Shown here: positions 6,479 to 15,281 of the stretch, in pieces
Numbering within the stretch: the stretch's first letter is position 1
Layout of the letters: each line of letters starts with the position of its first letter
NCBI GenBank assembly: GCA_963715895.1
Contig: OY970284.1
Span: forward strand, 2,728,001 to 2,792,000
Origin: JADGNZ01 sp963715895
GTDB lineage: Bacteria > Acidobacteriota > Thermoanaerobaculia > Gp7-AA8
Length of the DNA stretch: 64,000 nt
Reading direction: 5' to 3'
Program-made: the position numbers and the translations under genes
Notes under the pieces: generated by a model
Databases searched by the model: none
Seen by the model: the letters and a program-made list of their open reading frames with translations, nothing else
What the model was told of the DNA's origin: nothing

Positions 6479-7743
6479 AACATACCTACAAGAAAGTGGG
6501 CCTCGCCTACAGCGGCGGTCTCGACACCTCGATCATCATTCCGTGGCTGAAGGAAAACTACGGCTGCGAAGTCGTGGCCGTCGCCGTCGACGTCGGCCAG
6601 GCCGACGAGACGTCCGGACTGGCGGAGAAGGCGTATCGCACCGGCGCGTGCGACTTCCATCTGATCGATGCCAAAGAAGAGTTCGCGCGCGACTTCCTCT
6701 TTCCAGTTCTGAAAGCGGGGGCGATCTACGAGAAGGATTACCTCCTCGGCACGTCGACGGCGCGGCCGATCATCGCCCGCAAACAGGTCGAGATCGCCCT
6801 GGCCACCGGCTGTGACGCGCTGGCGCACGGCTGCACCGGCAAGGGGAACGATCAGGTCCGCTTCGAGCTCGCGTATCAGGCGCTCGCACCGGAACTGGCC
6901 GTCATCGCGCCGTGGCGCGAGTGGGACATCGTCTCGCGTGAAGACGCCATCGACTACGCCTCCTCGCGCGGCATCCCGGTGCCGGTGACGAAGAAGGATC
7001 CCTACTCGCGCGACCGCAACCTCTGGCATCTCTCGCACGAAGGGGGTCCGCTGGAGGATCCGTCGTTCGAGCCGGAAGCGTCGATGTTCAAGCTCACCGT
7101 CGATCCGATGGCAGCGCCCGACACGCCGGAGACGGTGGCCATCACCTTCGCCTCGGGCGTGCCGGTGGCGGTCAAAGGCGAGACGCTGTCGCCGGCCAAG
7201 CTGGTGATGGCTCTGAATGAGATCGGGGGACGCAACGGCGTCGGCCGCGTCGACCTGGTCGAGAATCGCCTGGTCGGCATCAAGTCGCGCGGCGTGTACG
7301 AGACGCCCGGCGGCACGCTGCTCGTCACCGCGCTCAAGGCCCTGGAGTCGATCACGCTCGACCGCGACAGCTCTCACGAAAAGGAGCGCATCGCCACGCG
7401 CTACGCGGAGCTGGTCTATTTCGGTCAGTGGTTCTCGCCGCTCAAAGAAGCGTTCGATGCCTTTGTCGACTCGCTGACCGCCGCCGTCAGCGGCACCGTG
7501 ACACTGAAACTCTACAAAGGCAACGCCACGATCATCGGCCGCACGTCGCCGAATTCGCTCTACAACGAGGAGCTGGCCAGCTTCAACATGACCGGTTACG
7601 ACGCGCGCGACGCAGCAGGATTCATCCGCGTCTTCGGCCTGCCGACGCGCGGCCGGAACCGGCTGACGGCCGACAAGCATCTCGACGACACGCTCCCCGC
7701 CGACGAAGTGACGGCGGCGCGGCTGCGGAAGGCGGCCGGTTGA
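6475..7743 (+). CDS. argG: Argininosuccinate synthase
   Basis: 422 residues, starting at a GTG that overlaps the argD stop (GTGA). It joins citrulline and aspartate using ATP, the seventh step of arginine synthesis. The pyrophosphatase P-loop SGGLDTS is at residues 13-19. The citrulline and aspartate-binding stretches HGCTGKGNDQVRFE (about 120-135) and YSRDRNLWHLSHEGG (about 178-192) are intact. Its substrate citrulline would come from ArgF, which is not in this cluster. The stop overlaps the argH start. Confidence 0.96.
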   Translation: MKHTYKKVGLAYSGGLDTSIIIPWLKENYGCEVVAVAVDVGQADETSGLAEKAYRTGACDFHLIDAKEEFARDFLFPVLKAGAIYEKDYLLGTSTARPIIARKQVEIALATGCDALAHGCTGKGNDQVRFELAYQALAPELAVIAPWREWDIVSREDAIDYASSRGIPVPVTKKDPYSRDRNLWHLSHEGGPLEDPSFEPEASMFKLTVDPMAAPDTPETVAITFASGVPVAVKGETLSPAKLVMALNEIGGRNGVGRVDLVENRLVGIKSRGVYETPGGTLLVTALKALESITLDRDSSHEKERIATRYAELVYFGQWFSPLKEAFDAFVDSLTAAVSGTVTLKLYKGNATIIGRTSPNSLYNEELASFNMTGYDARDAAGFIRVFGLPTRGRNRLTADKHLDDTLPADEVTAARLRKAAG

Positions 7744-9036
7744 CGCAGAAGCTTTGGGGCGGGCGCTTCGAGGGTGAGCCGTCGCCGCTGCTGCGGCGGC
7801 TCAACGACTCGTTCGCGTTCGACCGCGAGCTGTTCGATGACGACGTCGAGGGATCGATCGCGTGGGCGCGTGCGCTTGCTGAGTGTGGTGTATTGGATGA
7901 CGCTGAGCTCGATCTGATCCTCGGCGGGCTGATGCGCATCGAGTCACCGTCCGACGGCGATTACGAAGACGTTCATTCGTATGTCGAGGCCAAGCTGTAC
8001 GAGAACATCGGCCCTGTCGCGGGCAAACTGCACACCGGCCGTTCGCGCAACGACCAGGTGGCCACCGATCTAAAGCTGTGGCTGAAGCGTGCCTGCGAAG
8101 AAGCGGTCAGTGCAACGACCGCGCTGGCGGCAGCGCTGGCGGATCGCGCTTCCGAGGACTCCGCATCGCCGATGCCCGGATACACGCATTCGAAACAGGC
8201 CGAGCCGATCACATTCGGCCACTGGTGTCTGGCGTACGTCGAGATGCTGCGCCGCGACCTTGACCGTTTCGCCAGCACCGTGACGCGCGGCGATGAGTGC
8301 CCGCTCGGCTCCGGCGCGATGGCGGGGACGCCCCTGGCCATCGACCGCGACGCCCTGGCGCGCTCGCTCGGCTTTGCCCGCGCCACTGCCAACTCGATCG
8401 ACGGCGTCTCCGACCGCGACTTCGCCGCGGACTATCTCTTCTGCCTCGGCGTTGCTCCTCTCACACCTTTCGCGCCTCGCTGAGGATCTGATTTTCCTCA
8501 CCAGCGACGAGGCCGCGTATGCCGAGCTGCCCGACGCCATGGCCACCGGCTCGTCGCGGATGCCGCAGAAGAAGAACCCCGACGTCCTCGAGCTCACCCG
8601 CGGATATGCCGCGCGCGCCATCGGCGAGCTGGCCGGTTTCCTGGCGCTGCTCAAGGGCCTGCCGCTCGCGTACGACAAAGATCTGCAACTCGACAAGGAG
8701 CCGCTCTTCCGCACGCGCCGCGTCATCGCCACACTACTTCCGGCGTTGACGGAATTGATGGCCGGCCTGGCTCTCGATCGCGACCGGATGCGTGCCGCCG
8801 CCGGCGGCGACGCGCTCATCGCCACCGCTGTTGCCGACGCGCTCGCGGCGACCGGTATGCCCTTTCGCGAGGCGCATGATCAGGTAAGCCGCAACCTCGC
8901 CGACTTGCCGGCGCTCGCGAAAACGCATGGCGTAACGCTCGATGGAATGCTGGCGAAGAAGAACTCGTACGGCGGCACCGCGCCGGAACGTGTGCGGGCT
9001 GCTGCTCTCGCTGCCAGGGAGTCGTTGAAATCATGA
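7740..9036 (+). pseudogene. argH: Argininosuccinate lyase, split by a frameshift
   Basis: The gene starts at TTG 7740, overlapping the argG stop (TTGA). The first frame codes a normal ArgH N-terminus (TQKLWGGRFEG, VEAKLYENIG, HTGRSRNDQVATDLKLW) up to DYLFCLGV and then hits TGA at 8481. The rest continues in another frame from LLSHLSRLAEDLIF, including the lyase signature GSSRMPQKKNPD, and ends normally at 9036. Removing one base near 8451-8454 (GTTGCTCCT) restores a full-length enzyme of about 430 residues. No homopolymer explains it. Both halves are otherwise intact, so this is either a sequence error or a very recent mutation. ArgH releases arginine and fumarate. Confidence 0.85.
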
Positions 9037-9059
9037 AAGCGAACGGTCACGGCGGCGCG

Positions 9060-9153
9060 GCACAGACAAGAGTGTCAGTGCCACATTGTCACCGGCTTGC
9101 GGCGCAGTCACTCTTGTCCGTGCAGCATGTGGCACAGACACTCTTGTCTGTGC
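9060..9153. repeat. Complementary-arm repeat, GACAAGAGTGTCTGTG family (copy 1)
   Basis: GCACAGACAAGAGTGTCAGTG at the left and CACAGACACTCTTGTCTGTG at the right are complementary, and a third related piece (CACTCTTGTCCGTGC) lies between them. Each unit is itself a near-palindrome (CACAGACA...TGTCTGTG). It lies between argH and argJ. Related copies are at 53602-53632 and 60997-61104. Confidence 0.85.
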
Positions 9154-9166
9154 GAGGTGCCTCGCA

Positions 9167-10339
9167 ATGAGACTTCCGAAAGGTTTCCTCGCCTCCGGCA
9201 TCCGCGCCGGCATCCGCAAGAAGCGGCCGGATCTCGGCCTGATCGTTGCGCCGGATGGCGCCAATGCCGCGGCGGTATTCACGAAGAATCGTTTTCAGGC
9301 CGCGCCGGTGACGTTGTCGAAAAACGCCCTCAGGAAAACCGGCGGCAAGCTCAAGGCGGTGGTCGTCAACGCCGGCTGCGCCAATGCCGTCACCGGCAAA
9401 GCGGGGCACGACGCCGCCAGACGCGTCCGCGCGCGCGCCGCCGAGTTGCTGCAATGCGGCGATGACGAGATCTTCGTCGCCTCCACGGGCGTCATCGGCG
9501 TAGTTCTTCCCGACCAGAAGCTTCGCGAGGCGCTTCCTGATGCGATCACCCGCCTCTCTGCCGGAGGGATCGATGCGCTCTCGCACGCCATCCTCACCAC
9601 GGATGTCGGCCCGAAAGTGACGCAGGCGACGTTCACGCTCGGCGGCAAGCGCGGCCGCATCGTCGGTGTGGCCAAGGGCGCCGGGATGATCCATCCCAAT
9701 ATGGCCACGATGCTCGGATTCGTAATGACCGACGCCGCGCTCGATCCCGCAACTCTGAAAGCTGCATTGACCGCCGCGGTCAATCAAAGCTTCAACGCCA
9801 TCTCCGTCGACGGCGATACCTCGACGAACGACACCGTCCTGGTTATGGCGTCGGGAAAACTGGGCAACGCCCCGCGCGCCGATACAACCGATTTTCAGCG
9901 TGCCCTCGACGCCGTCTGCCGCGATCTCGCCTGGATGATCGTCCGCGACGGCGAAGGGGCCACACGGGTGATGGAGCTGACCGTCCGCGGCGCGAGGACG
10001 GAGCGTGACGCCAGGCTGGCCGCGCACGCCGTGGCCACCTCGCCGCTGGTCAAGACCGCGCTTCACGGAGGCGATCCGAACTGGGGCCGCATGCTGGCCG
10101 CCCTCGGCCGCAGCGGTGCGCGATTCAACGTCCGGCGCGTGGCACTGTTCGCCGGCAAGGTGCAACTCGTGATCAACGGCGAGCCGGCGGTCTATCGTGA
10201 AAAAGATGCGGCGAAGGTGTTCTCTCGCGAACGCGTTCCGATCGTTCTCGACCTCGGCGGCGGCAACGCCACCACGGTCGTTCTCGCCTCCGACCTCGGT
10301 CACGACTACATCTCGATCAACGCCGACTATCGGTCGTAG
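9167..10339 (+). CDS. argJ: Glutamate N-acetyltransferase / amino-acid acetyltransferase (ArgJ)
   Basis: A 390-residue Ntn-type enzyme that moves the acetyl group from N-acetylornithine to glutamate, closing the acetyl cycle. Many members can also use acetyl-CoA for the first step. The precursor cleaves itself before Thr181 in HPNMATMLGF, giving alpha and beta chains; the preceding KGAGMIHPNM is intact. The C-terminal GDPNWGRMLAALGRSGA is also typical. The start at 9167 fits the family N-terminus (RLPKGFLASGI); no strong ribosome-binding site is visible behind the repeat. Having argJ explains why no argA or argE is needed for the cycle. Confidence 0.95.
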   Translation: MRLPKGFLASGIRAGIRKKRPDLGLIVAPDGANAAAVFTKNRFQAAPVTLSKNALRKTGGKLKAVVVNAGCANAVTGKAGHDAARRVRARAAELLQCGDDEIFVASTGVIGVVLPDQKLREALPDAITRLSAGGIDALSHAILTTDVGPKVTQATFTLGGKRGRIVGVAKGAGMIHPNMATMLGFVMTDAALDPATLKAALTAAVNQSFNAISVDGDTSTNDTVLVMASGKLGNAPRADTTDFQRALDAVCRDLAWMIVRDGEGATRVMELTVRGARTERDARLAAHAVATSPLVKTALHGGDPNWGRMLAALGRSGARFNVRRVALFAGKVQLVINGEPAVYREKDAAKVFSRERVPIVLDLGGGNATTVVLASDLGHDYISINADYRS

Positions 10340-10346
10340 GTAGCCC

Positions 10347-10375
10347 TGTCATTCCCGGCGTCGCTCGGAATGACA
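10347..10375. repeat. Short hairpin between argJ and ggt
   Basis: TGTCATTCC and GGAATGACA form a perfect 9-bp stem with an 11-base loop, 8 bases after the argJ stop. There is no T-tract on either side. A related piece (GCGTCGCTCAGAATGAC) lies at 39405-39424. These resemble a dispersed repeat that, when translated, reads HSERSEES. Confidence 0.7.
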
Positions 10376-10385
10376 TACTCACGTG

Positions 10386-12077
10386 ATGCGGAAGCTCATC
10401 GCCACTCTTCTCCTCTTTTCCTCCACCACCGCCTTCGCCGCGCTACGCGATCCTGTCGTCGGCCGCCACGGCATGGTGGCGTCGACGAGCGAGATTGCCT
10501 CGCGCGTTGGCGTCGACATCATGAAGAAGGGCGGTAACGCCGTCGATGCCGCGGTGGCCGTGGCGCTGACGATGGCGGTGACTTGGCCTGCCGCGGGAAA
10601 CCTCGGCGGTGGTGGTTTCATGCTGATCCGCAACGCCGATGGCACGAGCGAAGCCATCGACTATCGCGAGCGGGCTCCGCTCGCGGCATCGCGCGACATG
10701 TATCTCGACGCCAGCGGCAAGATCATCAAAGATGCGTCGACCGACGGATACAAAGCGATCGGCGTTCCCGGCACGGTGGCGGGGCTGATGCTCGTTCACA
10801 AACGGCACGGCAAACTGAAATGGAGCGAGCTCGTCGAGCCTGCGCGCAAGCTCGCCGCCGAGGGATTCATCGTCACGGCGTTTCTGGACGGGGTGCTGCA
10901 CGATCCTGACACGCTCAAGAAGCTGCAGCCATGGCCGGAGAGCCGGCGCATCTTCCTGCGCGACGGCCGCATTTACACGATGGGTGAGCGGTTCAAACAG
11001 CCGGAGCTCGCGGCTACGCTTGCGCGCATTCAGGCCAATCCGCGCGACTTCTACGACGGCGTGACAGCCCGGCGCATCGTCGCCGACATGCGCGAGCACG
11101 GCGGCTTGATCACGATGAAGGATCTGCGCGAGTACGAGCCGACCGTCCGTAAACCTCTGCACGGCAGCTATCGCGGACACGAATTCATCGTCATGCCGCC
11201 GCCGTCCTCGGGGGGCATCGCCCTGATCGAGATGTTGCAGATGCTGGAGAAGTACGACCTGGCATCGACCGGTTGGCAGTCGGCGCGTTACCTCCATCTC
11301 ATCACCGAGGTCATGCGGCGCGCGTTTGCGGACCGCGCTGAATTTCTCGGCGATCCTGATTTCGTCAAGCTGCCGGTGAAGGCGCTCATCTCGCCCGCAT
11401 TCGCCGAGGAACGGCGCAAGACGATCGATCCGGAGCACGCATCGCGATCGACGGAGATCCGGGCGGGCGACCCCGCACCATTCGAGAAACCGGACACGAC
11501 CCACTTCGCCGTCGTCGACAGCGAGGGCAATATGGTGAGCAACACGTACACGCTCAATGACTGGTTCGGGGCCGGCGTCACCGCGAAGGGAACAGGCGTC
11601 CTGCTCAACGACGAGATGGACGACTTCACATCCCAACCCGGCGCGCCGAACGTCTATCAGCTCATCCAGAGCGAAAAGAACGCCATCGCCCCGAAAAAGC
11701 GGCCGTTGTCCTCGATGGTGCCGCTGATCATGTTGCAGGACGGCAAGCCGTGGCTCGCCGTCGGCGCCGCCGGCGGGCCGCGCATCATCAGTACCGTGCT
11801 CGAGATCGTTCTTGCCGTCGTCGATTTTCACGCCACGCTCCAGGAGGCGATCGACGCCGGGCGCATTCATCATCAATGGATGCCGGACGAGATCTTCTGG
11901 GAGCCGAACGGAACGAATCCGGACACACGCTCCGCGCTGGAGAAAATGGGGCACAAGTTTCGTGAGAAACCGCTGGACCACATCTCCGACGCCAACGCCG
12001 TGATGATCGATCCGAAAACAGGTCTGCGACAAGGTGCCGGCGATCCGCGCCGCTCCGATGTGGCGGTCGGTTACTGA
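10386..12077 (+). CDS. ggt: Gamma-glutamyltransferase
   Basis: A 563-residue periplasmic Ntn hydrolase that splits the gamma-glutamyl bond of glutathione and transfers or hydrolyses the glutamyl group. The signal peptide is MRKLIATLLLFSSTTAFA. I prefer ATG 10386 over the adjacent GTG 10383. The proenzyme cleaves before Thr371 (PDTTHFAVVD), the catalytic threonine that begins the small subunit. Other family marks are GGNAVDAAVAVALTMAV and GNLGGGGFM near the N-terminus, and PLSSMVPLI with the downstream GGPRI region near residues 440-465. It is followed 16 bases later by a dipeptidase, so the two may together recover amino acids from glutathione. Confidence 0.95.
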   Translation: MRKLIATLLLFSSTTAFAALRDPVVGRHGMVASTSEIASRVGVDIMKKGGNAVDAAVAVALTMAVTWPAAGNLGGGGFMLIRNADGTSEAIDYRERAPLAASRDMYLDASGKIIKDASTDGYKAIGVPGTVAGLMLVHKRHGKLKWSELVEPARKLAAEGFIVTAFLDGVLHDPDTLKKLQPWPESRRIFLRDGRIYTMGERFKQPELAATLARIQANPRDFYDGVTARRIVADMREHGGLITMKDLREYEPTVRKPLHGSYRGHEFIVMPPPSSGGIALIEMLQMLEKYDLASTGWQSARYLHLITEVMRRAFADRAEFLGDPDFVKLPVKALISPAFAEERRKTIDPEHASRSTEIRAGDPAPFEKPDTTHFAVVDSEGNMVSNTYTLNDWFGAGVTAKGTGVLLNDEMDDFTSQPGAPNVYQLIQSEKNAIAPKKRPLSSMVPLIMLQDGKPWLAVGAAGGPRIISTVLEIVLAVVDFHATLQEAIDAGRIHHQWMPDEIFWEPNGTNPDTRSALEKMGHKFREKPLDHISDANAVMIDPKTGLRQGAGDPRRSDVAVGY

Positions 12078-12093
12078 CATAGAATTCGCGGCC

Positions 12094-13461
12094 ATGAATC
12101 TAGACAAAAAGTCCCTTCTGGCATGGGCGCGCGACCATCGCGCCGATTTCGAATCGACGCTTCAGCAGTTCGTGGAGACGCCGTCTGTCTCCGCCGAGCC
12201 GGAGCGCCTCGGTGATATCCGCCGATGCGCCGAGCTGGCACAGGCGAAGATCCGCGAATTCGGCGGCGAAGCGACCATCCTCGAAACGGACGGCAATCCG
12301 ATCGTCCACGGCCGCTTTGAGACCGGACGTAATCTGCCGACAGTCACCGTCTACAACCATCTCGACGTGCAGCCCGCTTCACGCGAGACCGAGCCGTGGA
12401 AGACCGATCCATTCGTCTTCTCGAAGGATGGCGACCGTTACCTCGGCCGCGGCACGACCGATGACAAAGGGCCGGCCCTCACCGCGCTGTTCGGCATCCG
12501 CGCCGCGCGCGAGGCCGGCGTTCGCGCCAACATGCACCTGATCTGGGAGCTCGAAGAGGAGATCGGCTCGCCGAGCTTCGATAGTGCGATGAAAAAGTAC
12601 GGCAAGCAACTCGCCACCAATTCCGTGCTCGTCTCCGACACGATCTGGGTTTCCCGCGAACGTCCGGCCTGCCCGGCCGGCCTGCGCGGACTGCAGGGCT
12701 TTGAGCTGACTCTGGAGACGGCGGCGACCGATCAGCATTCCGGCGTGGCCGGTGGCGGTGCCCGTAATCCCATCGGCGAGTTGATGAAACTCGTCTCCGA
12801 AATGTACGACGCCACCACCGGCAAGGTGAAGATCAAAGGTTTCTACGACGACGTCGTCCCTCCGTCGAAGCAGGAACTGGCCGACTTTCGCGACTCCGGT
12901 TTCACCGTCAAGAAGTTCAAGAAGGATCACGGCTTCAAGTCGATCCGCACCGAAGACCCGATGGACCTGATGAAACGGATCTGGGCCATGCCGACCTTTG
13001 AGGTCCACGGTCTGGTCGGCGGCTACACCGGCCCCGGCATCAAGACCGTCATTCCGCCGCGCGCCACTGTGAAGATCTCCTGCCGGATGGTGGCCAACCA
13101 GGATCCGAAAAAGATCATGAAGCTCATCCGCGAGTTCGTAAAGCAGCGCAATCCGGATGTGAAGATCGTCACCGAGGCCTCGATGCTGCCGTACCAGGCG
13201 CCGACGACCGGCCCGCTCGCCGACGCTGTCCGGAGCGCTATGAAGTTTGCCTTCGGCCGGGAGCCGGTCTTCGTCCGCGAAGGCGGGTCCATCGGCGCCG
13301 TCGTGTCGATGGAGAAGGTCCTCAACGTCCCCGTTCTCTTCCTCGGCCTGTCACTCCCCGAGCACGGCTACCACGCCCCGAACGAGAACTACGACTGGCG
13401 GCAGGCCAGCGGGGGGATGGTGGCATTCGTGAAGTACTTTGACGAGATCGCGAGGATGTAG
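12094..13461 (+). CDS. M20-family dipeptidase
   Basis: A 455-residue zinc metallopeptidase of the M20/CNDP type. Metal ligands and catalytic residues are in place: the His and Asp of YNHLDVQPA near residue 90, the Asp of GRGTTDDKGP near 123, and ELEEEIGS near 155 with the general-base Glu. The lid/dimerisation domain is inserted at about 210-320 (QHSGVAGGGARNP and so on), and a C-terminal metal-binding His occurs in LPEHGYHAPNEN. No signal peptide, so it is cytosolic. Following ggt, it plausibly cleaves Cys-Gly or similar dipeptides left by gamma-glutamyl removal; that role is inference from context. Confidence 0.9.
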   Translation: MNLDKKSLLAWARDHRADFESTLQQFVETPSVSAEPERLGDIRRCAELAQAKIREFGGEATILETDGNPIVHGRFETGRNLPTVTVYNHLDVQPASRETEPWKTDPFVFSKDGDRYLGRGTTDDKGPALTALFGIRAAREAGVRANMHLIWELEEEIGSPSFDSAMKKYGKQLATNSVLVSDTIWVSRERPACPAGLRGLQGFELTLETAATDQHSGVAGGGARNPIGELMKLVSEMYDATTGKVKIKGFYDDVVPPSKQELADFRDSGFTVKKFKKDHGFKSIRTEDPMDLMKRIWAMPTFEVHGLVGGYTGPGIKTVIPPRATVKISCRMVANQDPKKIMKLIREFVKQRNPDVKIVTEASMLPYQAPTTGPLADAVRSAMKFAFGREPVFVREGGSIGAVVSMEKVLNVPVLFLGLSLPEHGYHAPNENYDWRQASGGMVAFVKYFDEIARM

Positions 13462-13489
13462 CCAATTCCAGCCACCTGATCGGAACCGG

Positions 13490-13520
13490 CGCCGCCAGCG
13501 ATGCTGGCGGCGTTTATTTT
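13490..13520 (+). terminator. Rho-independent terminator after the M20 dipeptidase
   Basis: CGCCGCCAGC and GCTGGCGGCG form a perfect 10-bp GC stem with a GAT loop, followed at once by TTTATTTT. It separates the ggt-dipeptidase unit from the mraZ promoter region, so the dcw cluster should have its own promoter. Confidence 0.9.
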
Positions 13521-13529
13521 CTACTCATC

Positions 13530-13569
13530 GTGGATTTTTGTGGACAGAAGTGGCTCACAGTGGTACAAA
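13530..13569 (+). promoter_or_regulatory. Four MraZ boxes with overlapping extended -10
   Basis: GTGG recurs at 13530, 13540, 13550 and 13560, each followed by one variable base and a 5-base spacer: a perfect 10-bp period. MraZ binds arrays of TGGGN or GTGGN pentamers spaced this way upstream of its own gene in other bacteria. The last box runs into TGGTACAAA (13561-13569), an extended -10-like element, so bound MraZ would cover the promoter. mraZ starts 37 bases downstream of the last box. Confidence 0.85.
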
Positions 13570-13600
13570 CGGGCCTTCGAACACGAAAGTCGAAGCGGAA

Positions 13601-14053
13601 ATGGTCGAGCCAGTCCTGATGGGGCACTCCCCGGCGAAGGTCGACGAGAAGGGTCGTCTGAAGATCCCGTCCAACTTCCGCAAGATCATTGAAGACAAGT
13701 TCGGCTCGGACTGCTTCATCACTTCGATGGACGGTGAGCGGGCGCTGATCTACCCGATGCCGGTCTGGTACGAGTTCCAGGGCAGGATCTCGAAAGTTCC
13801 CTCGACCTCGACGGCCAAGACGAAGCTTCTGGAGAAAGTGAACTACTTCGGACAGGTCGGAACGATCGACGCGCAGGGACGGGTGCTGATCCCGACCATT
13901 CTGCGCAACGTAGCCGGCATCGCCGAGGATGTCGTCGTCATCGGAAACACAGACCATCTCATCGTCTGGAACGGCGAAAAGATCCAGCAGCGGATGACGG
14001 AAACGCCGCTGACGAACGATGACTGGAAAGAGTTGGAGTTGCACGGTGTGTGA
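13601..14053 (+). CDS. mraZ: Transcriptional regulator MraZ
   Basis: 150 residues with the two AbrB-like halves of MraZ: KVDEKGRLKIPSNFR near residue 12 and TIDAQGRVLIPTILRN near 88. The protein forms a ring that binds GTGG-type direct repeats and controls the division and cell-wall cluster. Initiation at ATG 13601 (MVEPVLMGHSPAKVD) fits the family; a start six codons later is possible. Upstream codons in frame run through the promoter and are not coding. The ribosome-binding site is weak (GAAGCGG). It is separated from rsmH by six bases. Confidence 0.93.
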   Translation: MVEPVLMGHSPAKVDEKGRLKIPSNFRKIIEDKFGSDCFITSMDGERALIYPMPVWYEFQGRISKVPSTSTAKTKLLEKVNYFGQVGTIDAQGRVLIPTILRNVAGIAEDVVVIGNTDHLIVWNGEKIQQRMTETPLTNDDWKELELHGV

Positions 14054-14059
14054 CGTGTC

Positions 14060-14977
14060 ATGCACCAATCGGTTCTTTTAAGCGAAATCGTCGAGTACCT
14101 CCGTCCCTCGCGCGAAGACGGAACGCTCGTCGATGCCACGGTCGGACTGGGTGGACACGCGGAGAGTTTGTTGGCCCGCTATCCCTCGGTACGGCTTCTC
14201 GGCATCGACCGCGATCCGGCAGCGCTGGATGCATCGAGAGCGAGGCTGGAGAGATTCGGAGATCGCGTGACGCTCGCACAGGGCCGTCACGAGACGCTCA
14301 TTGACATCCTGAAGAAGCAAAAGATCGATTCGGTCAGCGGTCTGCTCGCCGACCTCGGCGTCTCGTCCATGCAACTGGATGACGCATCGCGCGGATTCTC
14401 ATTCCGCTACGACGCGCCACTCGACATGAGGATGGGGCCGGAGTCGAAGACAGCCGCCGATCTGGTCAATACGCTTGGCGAACAGGAGCTGGCGACGATT
14501 CTGCGCGAATACGGCGAGGAGCCGATGGCCCGCCGGATCGCCAGAGCAATCGTCGACGGGCGCGCCGAAGCGCCGATCGAGACGACTGCGCGTCTCGCTG
14601 AAATCGTTCGCGGCGTGAAGAAGTCGAAGCCGCATCAGATCGATCCGTCAACGCTCACGTTCCAGGCTCTTCGCATCGCCGCGAACGAGGAGCTGGTCGG
14701 ACTCGACAGATTCATCGACGATGCCGTCGGCGTTCTCGAGCCCGAATCCCGGATCGCCGTCATCTCGTTCCACTCGCTCGAGGATCGAATCGTCAAGCGA
14801 GCCATGCGGCGGTTGGAAGGGGAGTGCACCTGTCCACCCAACCTTCCGGTTTGCGCGTGCGGCGCGAAGGAGGTCGTCGAGATTCTGACCAGCCGGCCGG
14901 TCACTGCTTCGGAGGAAGAAGTTCAGAGAAATCCGCGGTCTCGCAGCGCGAAGTTGCGGGTGGCGGAGAAGAAGTGA
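14060..14977 (+). CDS. rsmH: 16S rRNA (cytosine(1402)-N4)-methyltransferase RsmH
   Basis: A 305-residue SAM-dependent methyltransferase acting on C1402 in the ribosomal P site. It opens with HQSVLLSEIVEYL, then the SAM site DATVGLGGHAESLL near residue 26 and LGIDRDPAAL near 48. The helical insert is followed by QALRIAANEEL and ISFHSLEDRIVKRA, then a Cys-rich CTCPPNLPVCACG stretch and the Arg/Lys-rich RNPRSRSAKLRVAEKK end, all typical of MraW/RsmH. Its place between mraZ and ftsL is the standard dcw order. Confidence 0.96.
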   Translation: MHQSVLLSEIVEYLRPSREDGTLVDATVGLGGHAESLLARYPSVRLLGIDRDPAALDASRARLERFGDRVTLAQGRHETLIDILKKQKIDSVSGLLADLGVSSMQLDDASRGFSFRYDAPLDMRMGPESKTAADLVNTLGEQELATILREYGEEPMARRIARAIVDGRAEAPIETTARLAEIVRGVKKSKPHQIDPSTLTFQALRIAANEELVGLDRFIDDAVGVLEPESRIAVISFHSLEDRIVKRAMRRLEGECTCPPNLPVCACGAKEVVEILTSRPVTASEEEVQRNPRSRSAKLRVAEKK

Positions 14978-14978
14978 A

Positions 14979-15099
14979 GAGCTCTTAGCTGTCAGCTCTT
15001 AGCTCTTAGGAAGTCGGTTCGATCCAAGAGTTGACAGGTAAGTGCTCGAAGCCGAGGCAGGAAGCTCTACTAAGAGCTAACAGCCAACAGCTGAGAGCT
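14979..15099. repeat. Complementary-arm repeat, AGCTCTTAGCT family
   Basis: AGCTCTTAGCTGTCAGCTC on the left is complementary to GAGCTAACAGCCAACAGCTG and GCTCTACTAAGAGC units on the right, across about 50 bases. It follows rsmH directly. The loop contains GGTTCGATCC, which looks like a tRNA T-loop but has no matching arms. Confidence 0.75.
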
Positions 15100-15106
15100 A
15101 GTAAGC

Positions 15107-15257
15107 CGGAGCCCGGAAACAAGGGTGAAGGTTGGGGAAGGGTGGGCGTGTGTGCGCCGCGGGAGCTCGGGAGGGGTGGCTGGGGGAGCGTGGGTGGGTG
15201 TGGATGGTTCTCGGGTCGTGCTTGTAGGCAGATCTTCACCCTTGTTCCCAGGCTCCG
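15107..15257. repeat. 24-base inverted repeat enclosing a G-rich, G-quadruplex-like core
   Basis: Arms at 15107-15130 and 15234-15257 are complementary with two mismatches (core ACAAGGGTGAAG / CTTCACCCTTGT). Between them the plus strand is G-rich, and 15161-15186 has the canonical quadruplex pattern G3-N5-G3-N1-G4-N5-G5, flanked by more G-runs. The element ends 24 bases before ftsL and would sit in the mRNA leader of ftsL-ftsI. With the AGCTCTTAGCT element it fills the 304-base rsmH-ftsL gap; I see no gene there. Confidence 0.75.
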
Positions 15258-15281
15258 TTAACGCTCCCGGATCGGTTCCCC

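Noticed and set aside
15010..15030. GGTTCGATCC, like a tRNA T-loop
   Set aside because: The flanking five bases do not pair and there is no acceptor, D or anticodon arm; it lies in the loop of a repeat.
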